DNA of 64,000 nt. Source: Paraburkholderia sp. BCC1886 (GTDB lineage: Bacteria > Pseudomonadota > Gammaproteobacteria > Burkholderiales > Burkholderiaceae). The stretch spans positions 1-64,000 of the forward strand of contig NZ_CAAJGK010000053.1 of assembly GCF_900996245.1 (NCBI RefSeq), in the 5' to 3' direction. Both the position numbers and the translations under genes were made by a program. Every line of letters begins with the position of its first letter. The first letter of the stretch is position 1. This document shows positions 42,947 through 52,350 of the stretch, in pieces. The notes beneath the pieces are model-generated. The model made no database searches, was not told where the DNA came from, and saw only the letters and a program-made list of their open reading frames with translations.

Positions 42947-43705
42947 TCAGATTGATGCGGCGGTAGAGGTGCTTTCCGCTGCGGGGTAGGCGGCAGGATC
43001 GATGCGGCGCATTTCCGTTTCGATCCACTGTTCGACGCGCCGGTTCACTTCGTCGGGCGTGAGCCCCGTGGTGTCGATCGGCTTGCCGATCGACACTGTG
43101 ACTATACCCGCATATTTTAAAAACGAGTTACGTGGCCAGACGCGCCCTGCGTTGTGCGCGATCGGCACGACCGGCGCACCGGTGGCGATCGCAAAGCGCG
43201 GGCCGCCGGTTTTGTATTTGCCCTGCTTGCCGGTAGGCGTACGCGTGCCTTCCGGAAACATGATGACCCACGCGCCTTCTTCCATGCGCTGCTTGCCTTG
43301 CCGGATCACCGAGTCGAAGGCGTACTTGCCTTCCTTGCGATCGATGTGAACCATCTTCAGCATGCCGAGCGCCCAGCCGAAGAACGGCACGAACAGCAAT
43401 TCACGCTTGAAGACATAGCACAGCGGGCGCGGCATCAGCGCGGGAAAAGCCAGCGTCTCCCACGCCGATTGATGCTTGGACAGCAGCACCGCGGGACCGT
43501 CGGGCAGATTCTCGTAGCCTTCGATCCGGTAGCGAATGCCGTTCAGCCAGCGCACCGTGTGCAACGTGGCGCGACACCAGCCCGCCGCCATCCAGTAGCG
43601 GTTGTCGGCGCGCATGAACGGAAATGCGATGAAGCACGCCGTGGCGTACGGCACCGTGAACAGCACGAAGTAAATCAGGAGGAGCAGCGAACGAATGAAG
43701 CGCAT
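42947..43705 (-). CDS. plsC: 1-acyl-sn-glycerol-3-phosphate acyltransferase PlsC
   Basis: A 252-residue membrane acyltransferase. An N-terminal helix (about 5-28) is followed by the acyltransferase motif KHQSAWETL, an HX4E in place of the common HX4D but frequent in Burkholderiales, and FPEGTRTPTG. It adds the second acyl chain in phosphatidic acid synthesis at the inner membrane. It lies 69 bases after gmhB and 44 before the metallopeptidase gene. Confidence 0.93.
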   Translation of the reverse strand: MRFIRSLLLLIYFVLFTVPYATACFIAFPFMRADNRYWMAAGWCRATLHTVRWLNGIRYRIEGYENLPDGPAVLLSKHQSAWETLAFPALMPRPLCYVFKRELLFVPFFGWALGMLKMVHIDRKEGKYAFDSVIRQGKQRMEEGAWVIMFPEGTRTPTGKQGKYKTGGPRFAIATGAPVVPIAHNAGRVWPRNSFLKYAGIVTVSIGKPIDTTGLTPDEVNRRVEQWIETEMRRIDPAAYPAAESTSTAASI

Positions 43706-43774
43706 CGGCGTGGTCGGTGAGGGAAGAGGGTGCAGGTGGCGTGCGTGTTGTCGGAGAGGTGTCGCAACGGACGC

Positions 43775-44329
43775 TCAGTCCTGCGCGTCGGCGAGGAAGT
43801 CGAGCGCGAACGCGCGCAGGTCGGCATGCACCTTCGTGCCGTCGGGCAAACCGCCCGCTGCCAGCGTTTTGCGACCCTTGCCGGTCAGCACCAGATGCGT
43901 GGGATGACCGAGCGCCGCGCCCGCTTGCAGATCGCGTATCGCGTCGCCGACCACCGGGGTATGTTCCGGATCGACCTCGAAACGCTCGGCGATCATTTTC
44001 AGCATGCCGGGTTTCGGCTTGCGGCATTCGCAGTGATCTTCCGCCGTATGCGGGCAGAAGAACACCGCGTCGATGCGCCCGCCGACCGCCGCCGCGACGC
44101 GATGCATCTTGAGATGCATCGCGTTGAGCGCGTTCATGTCGAACAGACCGCGGCCGATGCCCGACTGGTTCGTCGCGATGGCGACGCGATAACCGGCCTG
44201 GTTCAGACGCGCGATCGCTTCGAGCGAACCGGGCAGGGCGACCCACTCGTCCGGCGACTTGATGTACGCGTCGGAGTCGACGTTGATCACGCCGTCGCGG
44301 TCGAGGATCACCACTTTTTTGGTCGGCAT
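43775..44329 (-). CDS. gmhB: D-glycero-beta-D-manno-heptose-1,7-bisphosphate 7-phosphatase
   Basis: A 184-residue HAD-superfamily phosphatase. Motif I is VVILDRDGVIN with the nucleophilic Asp 10 or 11, IATNQSGIGRG is the family-specific motif, and cysteines in CPHTAEDHCECRKP form the zinc site typical of GmhB. It makes heptose-1-phosphate for the LPS inner core. It starts 10 bases after glyS, suggesting co-transcription with glycyl-tRNA synthetase. Confidence 0.95.
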   Translation of the reverse strand: MPTKKVVILDRDGVINVDSDAYIKSPDEWVALPGSLEAIARLNQAGYRVAIATNQSGIGRGLFDMNALNAMHLKMHRVAAAVGGRIDAVFFCPHTAEDHCECRKPKPGMLKMIAERFEVDPEHTPVVGDAIRDLQAGAALGHPTHLVLTGKGRKTLAAGGLPDGTKVHADLRAFALDFLADAQD

Positions 44330-44339
44330 GGCGCGGGGC

Positions 44340-46442
44340 TCAGGCGGCGAGTCGGGAAATGTCGGCGACGCAATTCATCTGCTGATGCAGTGCGCCGAGC
44401 AAAGCCAGACGGTTGGCACGCAACGCCGGATCTTCGGCGTTGACCATCACGTCGTTGAAGAACGTGTCGACCGGTTCGCGTAACGCGGCGAGCGCGGTCA
44501 GCGCACCGGTGTAGTCGCGCGCGGCGAGTTGCGATTGCACGCGCGGCGCCACCTGCTCGAGTTGCGCGTGCAAGGCTTTTTCCGCCGACTCGATCAGCAG
44601 CGTGACCTGCACGCCGCCGGTAGTCGCGAGACCTTCCGACTTCTTCAGGATGTTCGAGATGCGCTTGTTGGCGGCGGCGAGCGACGCCGCTTCCGGCAGC
44701 GCCGCGAACTCGCGCACCGCGTCGAGGCGCGCGACGATGTCGTCCAGACGCGTCGGGTTGAGCGCGAGTACAGCGTCGATTTCGCCCGGCGCGTAGCCGC
44801 GTTCGCGCAACAGACCACGCAGACGATCCAGGCTGAATTCGTAGATGGCCTGCGTCGAGTCGGCGACGTTCGGTACCGTGGCGAACGTCGCATAAGCCGC
44901 GCGCAACAGTTCGATGAAGTCGACCGGCAACTGCTTTTCGACGAGGATGCGCAGCACGCCGAGCGCATGACGGCGCAACGCGAACGGATCTTTCTCGCCG
45001 GTGGGCTGCAGGCCGATGCCCCAGATCCCGACCAGCGTTTCGAGCTTGTCGGCGAGCGCGACGACGGTGCCGGTTGCCGTGACCGGCAACGCGTCGCCGG
45101 AGAAGCGCGGTTGATAGTGTTCCGAGCAGGCCAGCGCCACCTCTTCCGGCTCGCCGTCGTGACGTGCGTAGTAGGTGCCCATCGTGCCCTGCAACTCGGG
45201 GAATTCGCCGACCATGTCGGTAATCAGGTCGGCCTTCGCGAGACGCGCTGCGCGCTTCGCGAGCGCCGCGTCCGCGCCGGTCATGCCGGCGATTTCACCG
45301 GCCAGCGCTTCGACGCGTTCCACGCGTTGCAGCGCCGAGCCGAGTTTGTTGTGATAGACCACGTTGGCGAGCAATGGCACGCGATCGGCCAGCGGCTTCT
45401 TCTTGTCCTGCTCGAAGAAGAACTTCGCATCGGCCAGACGCGGACGCACCACGCGTTCGTTGCCTTCGACGATATCGCCCGGCGTCGCCGTTTCGATATT
45501 CGAGACGATCAGAAAGCGCGAACGCAGCTTGCCGCTCGCGTCCGTCAGTGCGAAGTATTTCTGGTTGGTCTGCATCGTGAGGATCAGACATTCCTGCGGC
45601 ACTTGCAGGAACTCGTCCTCGAAACGGCACGCGTACACCACCGGCCATTCGACCAGCGACGTCACTTCATCCAGCAGCGATTCGGGCATCACCACCTGGT
45701 CGCCGTCGGCCTGCGCGAGCAGATGCGTGCGGATGGTCTCCTTGCGGTCGGCGAAACTCGCGACCACGCGGCCCTTATGCATCAACGTGTCGGCGTACGA
45801 GTCGGCGTGCTGGATCTGCACGAAACCTTCCGACAGGAAACGGTGGCCGAGCGTGGTGTCGTCGGCATCGACGCCCAGTGCGCTGACCGGTACCACTTCA
45901 TCGCCATGCAGCGTAGTCAGGCGATGCACCGGCCGCACGAATTGCACATTGGTGCCGTCCGGGCGCTGATAGGTCATGACCTTCGGAATCGGCAGCCTGG
46001 CGAGCGTTTCGTCGAGCGCGGTTTGCAGGCCTTCCGCAAGCGTCGCGCCCGGCGCGGCATAGCGCAGGAAGAACGCTTCGGCCTTGCCGTCCTGCGCGCG
46101 CTCCAGGTCGTTCACCGAAAAATCCGGGAAGCCGAGCGCGGCCAGTTTCTTCGCGAGCGGCGCGGTGGGCTGGCCGTCTTTGTCCAGTGCCACCGAAACC
46201 GGCAGGACCTTCTCGCGCACGTGGCGCTCCGGCGCGACCGCGCGCACGTTCTTGATGGTGATCGCGAGGCGGCGCGGCGTGGCGTAACGTTCGAACGACA
46301 GTTCGCCTTCGATCAGGTCGCGCGCCGCGAGGCGCTCGGCAATGCCTTCGGCGAATGCGTCGCCGAGGCGCGCGAGCGCTTTGGGCGGCAGTTCTTCGGT
46401 CAGCAGTTCGACGAGCAGGGTTGCGTGTTGGGGTTGAGTCAT
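44340..46442 (-). CDS. glyS: Glycine--tRNA ligase, beta subunit
   Basis: A 700-residue protein of the bacterial alpha2-beta2 glycyl-tRNA synthetase. It starts TLLVELLTEELPPKAL, the family hallmark, and carries the HD-like and anticodon-binding regions further on (for example RAARLAKADLITDMVGEFPELQG). It recognises tRNA-Gly. It lies 15 bases after glyQ and 10 before gmhB. Confidence 0.97.
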   Translation of the reverse strand: MTQPQHATLLVELLTEELPPKALARLGDAFAEGIAERLAARDLIEGELSFERYATPRRLAITIKNVRAVAPERHVREKVLPVSVALDKDGQPTAPLAKKLAALGFPDFSVNDLERAQDGKAEAFFLRYAAPGATLAEGLQTALDETLARLPIPKVMTYQRPDGTNVQFVRPVHRLTTLHGDEVVPVSALGVDADDTTLGHRFLSEGFVQIQHADSYADTLMHKGRVVASFADRKETIRTHLLAQADGDQVVMPESLLDEVTSLVEWPVVYACRFEDEFLQVPQECLILTMQTNQKYFALTDASGKLRSRFLIVSNIETATPGDIVEGNERVVRPRLADAKFFFEQDKKKPLADRVPLLANVVYHNKLGSALQRVERVEALAGEIAGMTGADAALAKRAARLAKADLITDMVGEFPELQGTMGTYYARHDGEPEEVALACSEHYQPRFSGDALPVTATGTVVALADKLETLVGIWGIGLQPTGEKDPFALRRHALGVLRILVEKQLPVDFIELLRAAYATFATVPNVADSTQAIYEFSLDRLRGLLRERGYAPGEIDAVLALNPTRLDDIVARLDAVREFAALPEAASLAAANKRISNILKKSEGLATTGGVQVTLLIESAEKALHAQLEQVAPRVQSQLAARDYTGALTALAALREPVDTFFNDVMVNAEDPALRANRLALLGALHQQMNCVADISRLAA

Positions 46443-46457
46443 GAGGTGAGTGTCTCG

Positions 46458-47465
46458 TCAGTCCGGGTCGATCTTGCGTTCGACTTTCAGCGGCGGCGCC
46501 CACGCGGGCATCGCGGCATCCTGTGCGTCGGTGGTGAGGCCGGGCACGCCGTGCACCGGATTGCCGAGCATCGGGAAGCCGAGTTTTTCGCGCGAGTCGT
46601 AATAAGCCTGCGCAACCAGCTTCGACAGTGCGCGAATCCGGCCGATGTAGGCCGCGCGTTCCGTCACGGAAATCGCGCCGCGCGCGTCGAGCAGGTTGAA
46701 GGTGTGGCCGGCCTTTAGCACCAGCTCGTAAGCGGGCAACGCGATCTGCGCTTCGATCATGCGTTTGGCTTCCGCTTCGTAGCTGTTGAAGATCGAGAAC
46801 AGCAGGTCGACGTTCGCGTATTCGAAGTTATAGGTGGACTGTTCGACTTCGTTCTGGTGATACACGTCGCCGTACGTCAGGCGGCGAATTTCCGGGCCGT
46901 TCGGGCCTTGCTCTTCCCACTCGGTCCAGACCAGGTCGTAGACGTTTTCGACCTTCTGCAAATACATGGCCAGACGTTCGAGCCCGTAGGTGATTTCGCC
47001 GAGCACCGGCTTGCAGTCCAGACCGCCCACTTGCTGGAAGTAGGTGAACTGGGTGACTTCCATGCCGTTCAGCCACACTTCCCAGCCGAGACCCCAGGCG
47101 CCGAGCGTGGGGTTTTCCCAATCGTCTTCGACGAAGCGCACGTCGTTCTGTTTCAGATCGAAGCCGAGCGCTTCGAGCGAGCCGAGATACAGGTCGAGAA
47201 TGTTTTCCGGCGCCGGCTTGAGCACGACCTGGTACTGGTAGTAATGCTGCAGACGGTTGGGATTTTCGCCATAGCGGCCGTCTTTCGGACGACGCGAGGG
47301 TTGCACGTACGCGGCTCGCCACGGTTCGGGACCGATTGCGCGCAGGAAGGTGTGAACGTGAGACGTGCCCGCGCCGACTTCCATGTCGATGGGCTGAAGC
47401 AACGCACAACCCTGCTTGTCCCAGTAGGACTGCATTGTCAGGATGATTTGCTGAAACGTGAGCAT
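46458..47465 (-). CDS. glyQ: Glycine--tRNA ligase, alpha subunit
   Basis: A 335-residue catalytic subunit beginning MLTFQQIILTMQSYWDKQG, which is the standard start; ATG 47465 has AAAGG upstream. The residues PIDMEVGAGTSHVHTFLRA and QPSRRPKDGRYGENPNRLQ are strongly conserved. It is about 30 residues longer at the C-terminus than E. coli GlyQ (303). It forms glycyl-adenylate and charges tRNA-Gly together with GlyS. A putative -10 (TAAAAT on the minus strand, 47544-47549) lies 80 bases upstream. Confidence 0.97.
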   Translation of the reverse strand: MLTFQQIILTMQSYWDKQGCALLQPIDMEVGAGTSHVHTFLRAIGPEPWRAAYVQPSRRPKDGRYGENPNRLQHYYQYQVVLKPAPENILDLYLGSLEALGFDLKQNDVRFVEDDWENPTLGAWGLGWEVWLNGMEVTQFTYFQQVGGLDCKPVLGEITYGLERLAMYLQKVENVYDLVWTEWEEQGPNGPEIRRLTYGDVYHQNEVEQSTYNFEYANVDLLFSIFNSYEAEAKRMIEAQIALPAYELVLKAGHTFNLLDARGAISVTERAAYIGRIRALSKLVAQAYYDSREKLGFPMLGNPVHGVPGLTTDAQDAAMPAWAPPLKVERKIDPD

Positions 47466-47660
47466 GAAGTGCCTTTCGGGCAGTGGGCCGCGCCGCAAAT
47501 GCCGCAGCGCGAGATGGCCGTGGAGCGAAGTGCTAAACCCGAGATTTTAACGGAAAGGGAGGGGGGCGTCCGTTTTGACCGCTCGGGGCGAGCGGATCGG
47601 CGCGCGAGTGCGCGCGGGCGGTGTGACGCGTGAAGCGGAAGCCGGTAGTGCGCCGCCCGG

Positions 47661-48509
47661 CTAACCCGCCTGCGCAATCAGCGCATGAGCGGTCGAATCG
47701 GTGACTTCGACGAAGCCTTCCATTTCCATGGACAGTTCGCGCGGCAATGCGAGCATGTTGCTCGAGCGCGAGGTGCCGAAAATATTCTCGGCGCGTCCGC
47801 GAAAATTCGCAGGGTTGAAGAGTGGAGGCAAATGCCACCACATCCGGTAGTCCATGCGCCACAACCATTCGATCAGCGCCCGCGAGCGGTCGAGCCAGTC
47901 GTTCGCGAGATAGAGCGTGGGTCGCGATTGCGTGAGCGTTTCCACGGCGCCTTGCAGCACTTTCAACTCGAAACCTTCGACATCCAGTTTCAGCAGACTG
48001 ACCGCGTGCGAGCGCAACGCGTCGTCGAGGCGAACGCAGGGCACGGGAATGGTGTCCGGGCCGGCTTCCGTTTGCATGGACACCGCGCCGAAGTCGCCCG
48101 GTACGAAATAGTCGGGCGGAGAAAAATGCAGCGTGCTGTCTTCGGCGCCGCACGCATACGGCCACGCAAGCACGTTGACGATACCGTTGGCCGCGAGGTT
48201 CGCGCAGAGATTCTGGAACACGAGCGGCTGCGGTTCGAACGCGACCATCACGCGGCGGCGGGCCTGTGCTTCGCGCGCCAGCGTGACCGTGTGCACGCCG
48301 ATATTCGCGCCGACTTCGACGACGATACCCGGGCGCACCAGCAACTGCCTGAGCACCGCCGACTCGAGTTCGGCGCATTCGCCGTATTCGAGCAGCGCGC
48401 GGCCCTGATAGAAGTCGTTCGGATTGGCCAGCATCCAGCCATGCCGCGTTTCGACGAGTTGCGTGTGCGCGCTTAGCCGCAGCGGTGAAGCGGAAGAGAG
48501 TGTGACCAT
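47661..48509 (-). CDS. FkbM-family methyltransferase
   Basis: A 282-residue protein with the FkbM pattern: IVVEVGANIGVHTVTLA (SAM motif I near 68), VAFEPQPLVFQNLCANLA and LLKLDVEGFELKVLQGA. FkbM proteins O-methylate sugars, lipids or peptides; the target is unknown. ATG 48509 is used, with no clear ribosome-binding site; an upstream in-frame start would add about 19 residues. It is isolated between the glutamate-synthase-like gene and glyQ. An AT-rich patch with TATATA upstream may be its promoter. Confidence 0.85.
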   Translation of the reverse strand: MVTLSSASPLRLSAHTQLVETRHGWMLANPNDFYQGRALLEYGECAELESAVLRQLLVRPGIVVEVGANIGVHTVTLAREAQARRRVMVAFEPQPLVFQNLCANLAANGIVNVLAWPYACGAEDSTLHFSPPDYFVPGDFGAVSMQTEAGPDTIPVPCVRLDDALRSHAVSLLKLDVEGFELKVLQGAVETLTQSRPTLYLANDWLDRSRALIEWLWRMDYRMWWHLPPLFNPANFRGRAENIFGTSRSSNMLALPRELSMEMEGFVEVTDSTAHALIAQAG

Positions 48510-48587
48510 GAGCGATCGGCAGCGAAGTGACTGGCGGTGACTGGTGGGACACCAGGACCACGCCAATGTAAAGTCCGCCGTCGCGCT

Positions 48588-48620
48588 TGTATATAGGACG
48601 AATTCTTAAGGATTCTTAGT
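48588..48620 (-). promoter_or_regulatory. AT-rich promoter-like patch upstream of the FkbM gene
   Basis: A short AT-rich island in a GC-rich context contains TATATA-type sequence near 48592-48597 and two copies of ATTCTTA about ten bases apart (48601-48620 region). On the minus strand this could be a promoter for the FkbM gene. The -35 is not convincing. Confidence 0.35.
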
Positions 48621-48653
48621 TGCAGCAGACCTTGAACCGCCCATCGCGCCGGA

Positions 48654-50264
48654 TCAGGTCGCGGCCAGTTCGACCTTCGGCGAGAACGAATCGCTTTGTG
48701 CAATCGGCCACCACTTCTCGAACAGCGCATAGCGGTAGTTGCGGTTCAGCAGGTCGTTCGGTTCGAGATACTTCAACAGTTCCGACATCAGTTGCACCTC
48801 GTGCGAAGACACGCGCCGCACGATGTGATGCGCGCGCAGTTCGGCCGGATGCTTGAGGCCCGCGGCCTGAATGATTTCCTTCAACGCATGCAGCGTGTTG
48901 TGATGGAAATTGAACACGCGGTCCGCCTTGTCCGGGACCACCAGCGCGCGTTGCCGTACAGGGTCCTGGGTCGCCACGCCGGTCGGGCAACGGCCGGTAT
49001 GACAGGTCTGCGCCTGTATGCAGCCGACCGCGAACATGAAGCCGCGCGCGGCGTTCACCCAGTCCGCGCCGATCGCGAGTGTCTTCGTGATGTCGAACGC
49101 CGTGATCATCTTGCCGCTCGCGCCGATGCGGATGCGCTGCCGCAAGCCGATACCCACCAGCGTGTTGTGCACCAGCAGCAAGCCTTCCTGCAGCGGCACG
49201 CCGACGTGGTCGGTGAACTCCAGGGGCGCGGCGCCGGTGCCCCCTTCCGCGCCGTCCACGACGATGAAGTCCGGCAGGATACCGGTTTCGAGCATGGCCT
49301 TGGCGATGCCGAAAAATTCCCACGGATGGCCGATACACAGTTTGAAGCCGGTCGGCTTGCCGCCCGACAGCGTGCGCAGGCGCTCGACGAATTCGAGCAG
49401 ACCTCGCGGCGTCGAGAATTCCGAGTGCGTGGCCGGCGAGATGCAGTCGCGACCCATCGGCACGCCACGCGTTTCGGAGATTTCCGGTGTGATCTTGGCG
49501 GCGGGCAGCACGCCACCGTGACCTGGCTTCGCACCTTGCGACAGTTTCACCTCGATCATCTTTACTTGCGGATCGGCGGCCTGCTTCGCGAATTTATCGG
49601 CGCTGAAACTGCCGTCGTCGTTGCGGCAACCGAAATAACCCGACGCGATTTCCCAGATGATGTCGCCGCCGTGCTCGCGGTGATATTTCGACATCGAGCC
49701 TTCGCCCGTGTCGTGCGCGAAGTTGCCTTTCTTCGCGCCGAGGTTCAGCGCCATGATCGCGTTTGCCGACAGCGAGCCGAAGCTCATCGCGGAGACGTTG
49801 AAGATCGACATCGAGTAAGGCTGCGCGCGTTCGGGACCGACGACGATGCGGAAATCGTGATGCTCGAGCGTGGTCGGAGCGAGCGAGTGGCTGATCCATT
49901 CGTGCGCGACCGCCTTGACGTCGAGTTCGGTGCCGTATGGCCGGCTGTCCACGTCGTTCTTCGCGCGTTGATAAACGATGCTGCGCTGCGCGCGCGAGAA
50001 CGGCCGCTCGTCGGTATCGCCTTCAACGAAATACTGGCGGATTTCTGGTCGGATGAATTCGAACACGAAACGGAAATGGCCCCACAGCGGATAGTTGCGC
50101 AGAATCGCATGGCGCGGCTGGGTCAGGTCGAACAGGCCGAGCGCGACGAGCGCGAGCGGTACGACGGTCCAGAACCATGAAGCATGATGGGTGGCGCCGA
50201 GCGCCGCGCAGAAGGCGAGCAAAACCAGCGCGCACCACATTGCCAGATAACGTCGTGAAAACAT
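48654..50264 (-). CDS. Membrane-anchored FMN-binding glutamate synthase-like protein
   Basis: A 536-residue protein. Two hydrophobic helices (about 8-25 and 30-45) precede the glutamate synthase central FMN domain. Conserved features are SMSFGSLSANAIMALN, FAHDTGEGSMSKYH, SQGAKPGHGG and the cluster-type Cys in CIQAQTCHTGRCPTGVA. It lacks the glutaminase (GATase) domain of true GltB, so it should not use glutamine as ammonia donor; its substrate and electron partner are unknown. It is transcribed from 50264 and lies 156 bases after mnmA. Confidence 0.88.
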   Translation of the reverse strand: MFSRRYLAMWCALVLLAFCAALGATHHASWFWTVVPLALVALGLFDLTQPRHAILRNYPLWGHFRFVFEFIRPEIRQYFVEGDTDERPFSRAQRSIVYQRAKNDVDSRPYGTELDVKAVAHEWISHSLAPTTLEHHDFRIVVGPERAQPYSMSIFNVSAMSFGSLSANAIMALNLGAKKGNFAHDTGEGSMSKYHREHGGDIIWEIASGYFGCRNDDGSFSADKFAKQAADPQVKMIEVKLSQGAKPGHGGVLPAAKITPEISETRGVPMGRDCISPATHSEFSTPRGLLEFVERLRTLSGGKPTGFKLCIGHPWEFFGIAKAMLETGILPDFIVVDGAEGGTGAAPLEFTDHVGVPLQEGLLLVHNTLVGIGLRQRIRIGASGKMITAFDITKTLAIGADWVNAARGFMFAVGCIQAQTCHTGRCPTGVATQDPVRQRALVVPDKADRVFNFHHNTLHALKEIIQAAGLKHPAELRAHHIVRRVSSHEVQLMSELLKYLEPNDLLNRNYRYALFEKWWPIAQSDSFSPKVELAAT

Positions 50265-50420
50265 GCGAACTCCAGACTCCAGTGCAGGTAGAACCTCACG
50301 GAGGGATCGCCCGCGCGCTCGGCGTGGGCGGAGTCCGCCGCGAAGGAATAGGAACGACGGCTTAGTGGGTTAAGCATTTTTGTCCGGTGCGACGCAGGGT
50401 GCTCGCGCCGGGTGCGGAGT

Positions 50421-51569
50421 TTAGCGGGCCGTCAGCAGAGCGGCCGTTTGCGGTCGAGGCGCGAGCGCGGGTTGCGCGGTCACCGCGTGTTCGATGATGC
50501 CGCCGCCCAGGCACACGTCGCCATCGTAAAGCACCGCTGATTGCCCGGGTGTGACAGCCCACTGCGCCGCGTCGAAAGTGAGTTCGAAGAGCCCGGAGTC
50601 GGCGCCGCCCGCAGCGAAGCGGCACGCCGCATCGGCCTGCCGGTAACGCGTTTTCGCGCCGCATGCGAAGCCGTTTGCGGGCGGCTCGCCGGCCACCCAA
50701 CTGGTGTTGCCGGCGCTCAACGTATGACTGAGCAGCCACGGATGCTCGTGACCCTGCGCGACATACAGCGTGTTCGACGGAATGTCCTTGCCCGCCACGA
50801 ACCACGGTTCGCCGCTGCCGTCCTTGCTGCCGCCGAGTCCGATGCCCTTGCGCTGTCCGAACGTGTAGAACGCGAGGCCGATATGTTCGCCGACCGTTTT
50901 GCCTTCGGTGGTTTTCATCGGGCCGGGTTGGGTCGGCAGATAGCGGTTCAGGAAGTCGCGAAACGGCCGTTCGCCGATAAAGCAGATGCCGGTGGAGTCT
51001 TTTTTCTTCGCATTCGGCAATGCGATCTGTTCGGCGATTTCGCGGACTTTGGTTTTAGGCATCTCGCCGAGCGGAAACAGCGTTTTGGACAGTTGCGCCT
51101 GATTCAGCCGGTGCAGGAAGTAGGACTGGTCCTTCGTGTGATCGAATGCCTTGAGCAGTTCGAAGCGGCCGTCGTTCTCGCGCACGCGCGCATAGTGACC
51201 GGTTGCGATGGTTTCCGCGCCGAGCGACATCGCGTGGTCGAGGAAAGCCTTGAACTTGATTTCGGCATTGCACAGCACGTCCGGATTCGGCGTGCGGCCG
51301 GCCGAGTATTCGCGCAGGAATTCGGCGAACACGCGGTCCTTGTATTCCGACGCGAAGTTGACCGCTTCCACGTCGATGCCGATCAGGTCCGCCACCGACA
51401 CTACGTCGATCCAGTCCTGCCGGGTCGAACAGTATTCGCTGTCGTCGTCGTCTTCCCAGTTTTTCATGAACAGGCCGACCACGTCGTAGCCCTGTTCCTT
51501 CAGCAGCCATGCGGTGACCGACGAATCGACGCCGCCCGACATGCCTACTACGACTTTCTGCTTGCTCAT
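50421..51569 (-). CDS. mnmA: tRNA-specific 2-thiouridylase MnmA
   Basis: A 382-residue enzyme with the PP-loop VVVGMSGGVDSSVTAWLL at 5-22, GRTPNPDVLCNAEIKF with the catalytic Cys, and STGICFIGERPF with the second active-site Cys. It thiolates U34 of Lys, Glu and Gln tRNAs using sulfur from the Tus relay. It starts 68 bases after nudJ, an order also seen in E. coli. Confidence 0.96.
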   Translation of the reverse strand: MSKQKVVVGMSGGVDSSVTAWLLKEQGYDVVGLFMKNWEDDDDSEYCSTRQDWIDVVSVADLIGIDVEAVNFASEYKDRVFAEFLREYSAGRTPNPDVLCNAEIKFKAFLDHAMSLGAETIATGHYARVRENDGRFELLKAFDHTKDQSYFLHRLNQAQLSKTLFPLGEMPKTKVREIAEQIALPNAKKKDSTGICFIGERPFRDFLNRYLPTQPGPMKTTEGKTVGEHIGLAFYTFGQRKGIGLGGSKDGSGEPWFVAGKDIPSNTLYVAQGHEHPWLLSHTLSAGNTSWVAGEPPANGFACGAKTRYRQADAACRFAAGGADSGLFELTFDAAQWAVTPGQSAVLYDGDVCLGGGIIEHAVTAQPALAPRPQTAALLTAR

Positions 51570-51637
51570 AAGGTACTCGCTGGCTACTGACTGGTGCTGC
51601 GTTGCTTCGTTGATCGTGGGGTGGCGTTCGCCTGCAT

Positions 51638-52114
51638 CTACGACGGACCGACCGAATGCGTGTGCACGAAGTCAAGCGGAAAACGCCGGCCGGCCAGGTA
51701 GTCGTCCACGCACTGCATGACGAGCGGCGTGCGGTGCCGTTGCGGGCAGGCGCGGATTTCGTCGGCGCTCATCCAGACCGTGCGGACGATGTCGGGGTCG
51801 AGCGCGCGTTGCGCGTCCGCCGGACCAGCCGTGCCGCAGTAGGTGAAGCGCAGATAGGTCACCCCAGCGCCGCCGGGCCGCTCGAAATGCGTCATGTACA
51901 TGCCCACCAACGCTTGCGGCGCGAACGGATGAGCCGTTTCCTCGAGCGTTTCGCGGACCACCGCTTCCAGCAGCGTCTCGCCCGCTTCCAGATGGCCGGC
52001 CGGCTGATTCAGGCGCAGGCCGTCGGCCGTGTGCTCTTCGACGAGCAGAAAACGCCCGTCCTGTTCGACGATGGCCGCGACGGTCACGTGCGGCAGCCAA
52101 GTTTCCGGTTTCAT
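51638..52114 (-). CDS. nudJ: Nudix hydrolase, NudJ-type
   Basis: A 158-residue Nudix protein with GHLEAGETLLEAVVRETLEE, matching the Nudix consensus, and AAIVEQDGRFLLVEEHT before it. The location directly upstream of mnmA matches E. coli nudJ-mnmA, so NudJ is likely (it hydrolyses nucleoside triphosphates and thiamine phosphates). Substrate range is not visible. It is divergent from pntAA across 236 bases. Confidence 0.85.
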   Translation of the reverse strand: MKPETWLPHVTVAAIVEQDGRFLLVEEHTADGLRLNQPAGHLEAGETLLEAVVRETLEETAHPFAPQALVGMYMTHFERPGGAGVTYLRFTYCGTAGPADAQRALDPDIVRTVWMSADEIRACPQRHRTPLVMQCVDDYLAGRRFPLDFVHTHSVGPS

Positions 52115-52350
52115 GGGTGCGCATTTTACCGGTTATGGGCGACGCTTGCCCGCGGGCGGGCGCGTCCGGACGCCTGCGGCATCGTGACCGCTGCATCCGC
52201 CACATCGTGTTCTGCATTGTCCCCCGCATTGTCCCCAATTCCGGGCCCGTCTTCGTATCGGTTACAGTGGGACGTTAGCCGTTGCACTTGCAAGCCGGCG
52301 TGCCTCGTCGGCCGTTCTGTCGTCCCACAGGAAGTCCGAGGAGAGTCACG
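52115..52350. promoter_or_regulatory. Divergent region between nudJ and pntAA with a direct repeat
   Basis: Two copies of GCATTGTCCCC occur at 52214-52224 and 52226-52236, a 12-base period, near the middle of the 236-base divergent region. TTACAGT near 52263 could be a -10 for pntAA. These might be binding sites for a regulator but nothing else supports this. Confidence 0.3.

Noticed and set aside
44529..46718. Open frame of 729 codons on the plus strand opposite glyS
   Set aside because: glyS has a recognised start, length and neighbours; the plus-strand product is Arg/His-rich noise.
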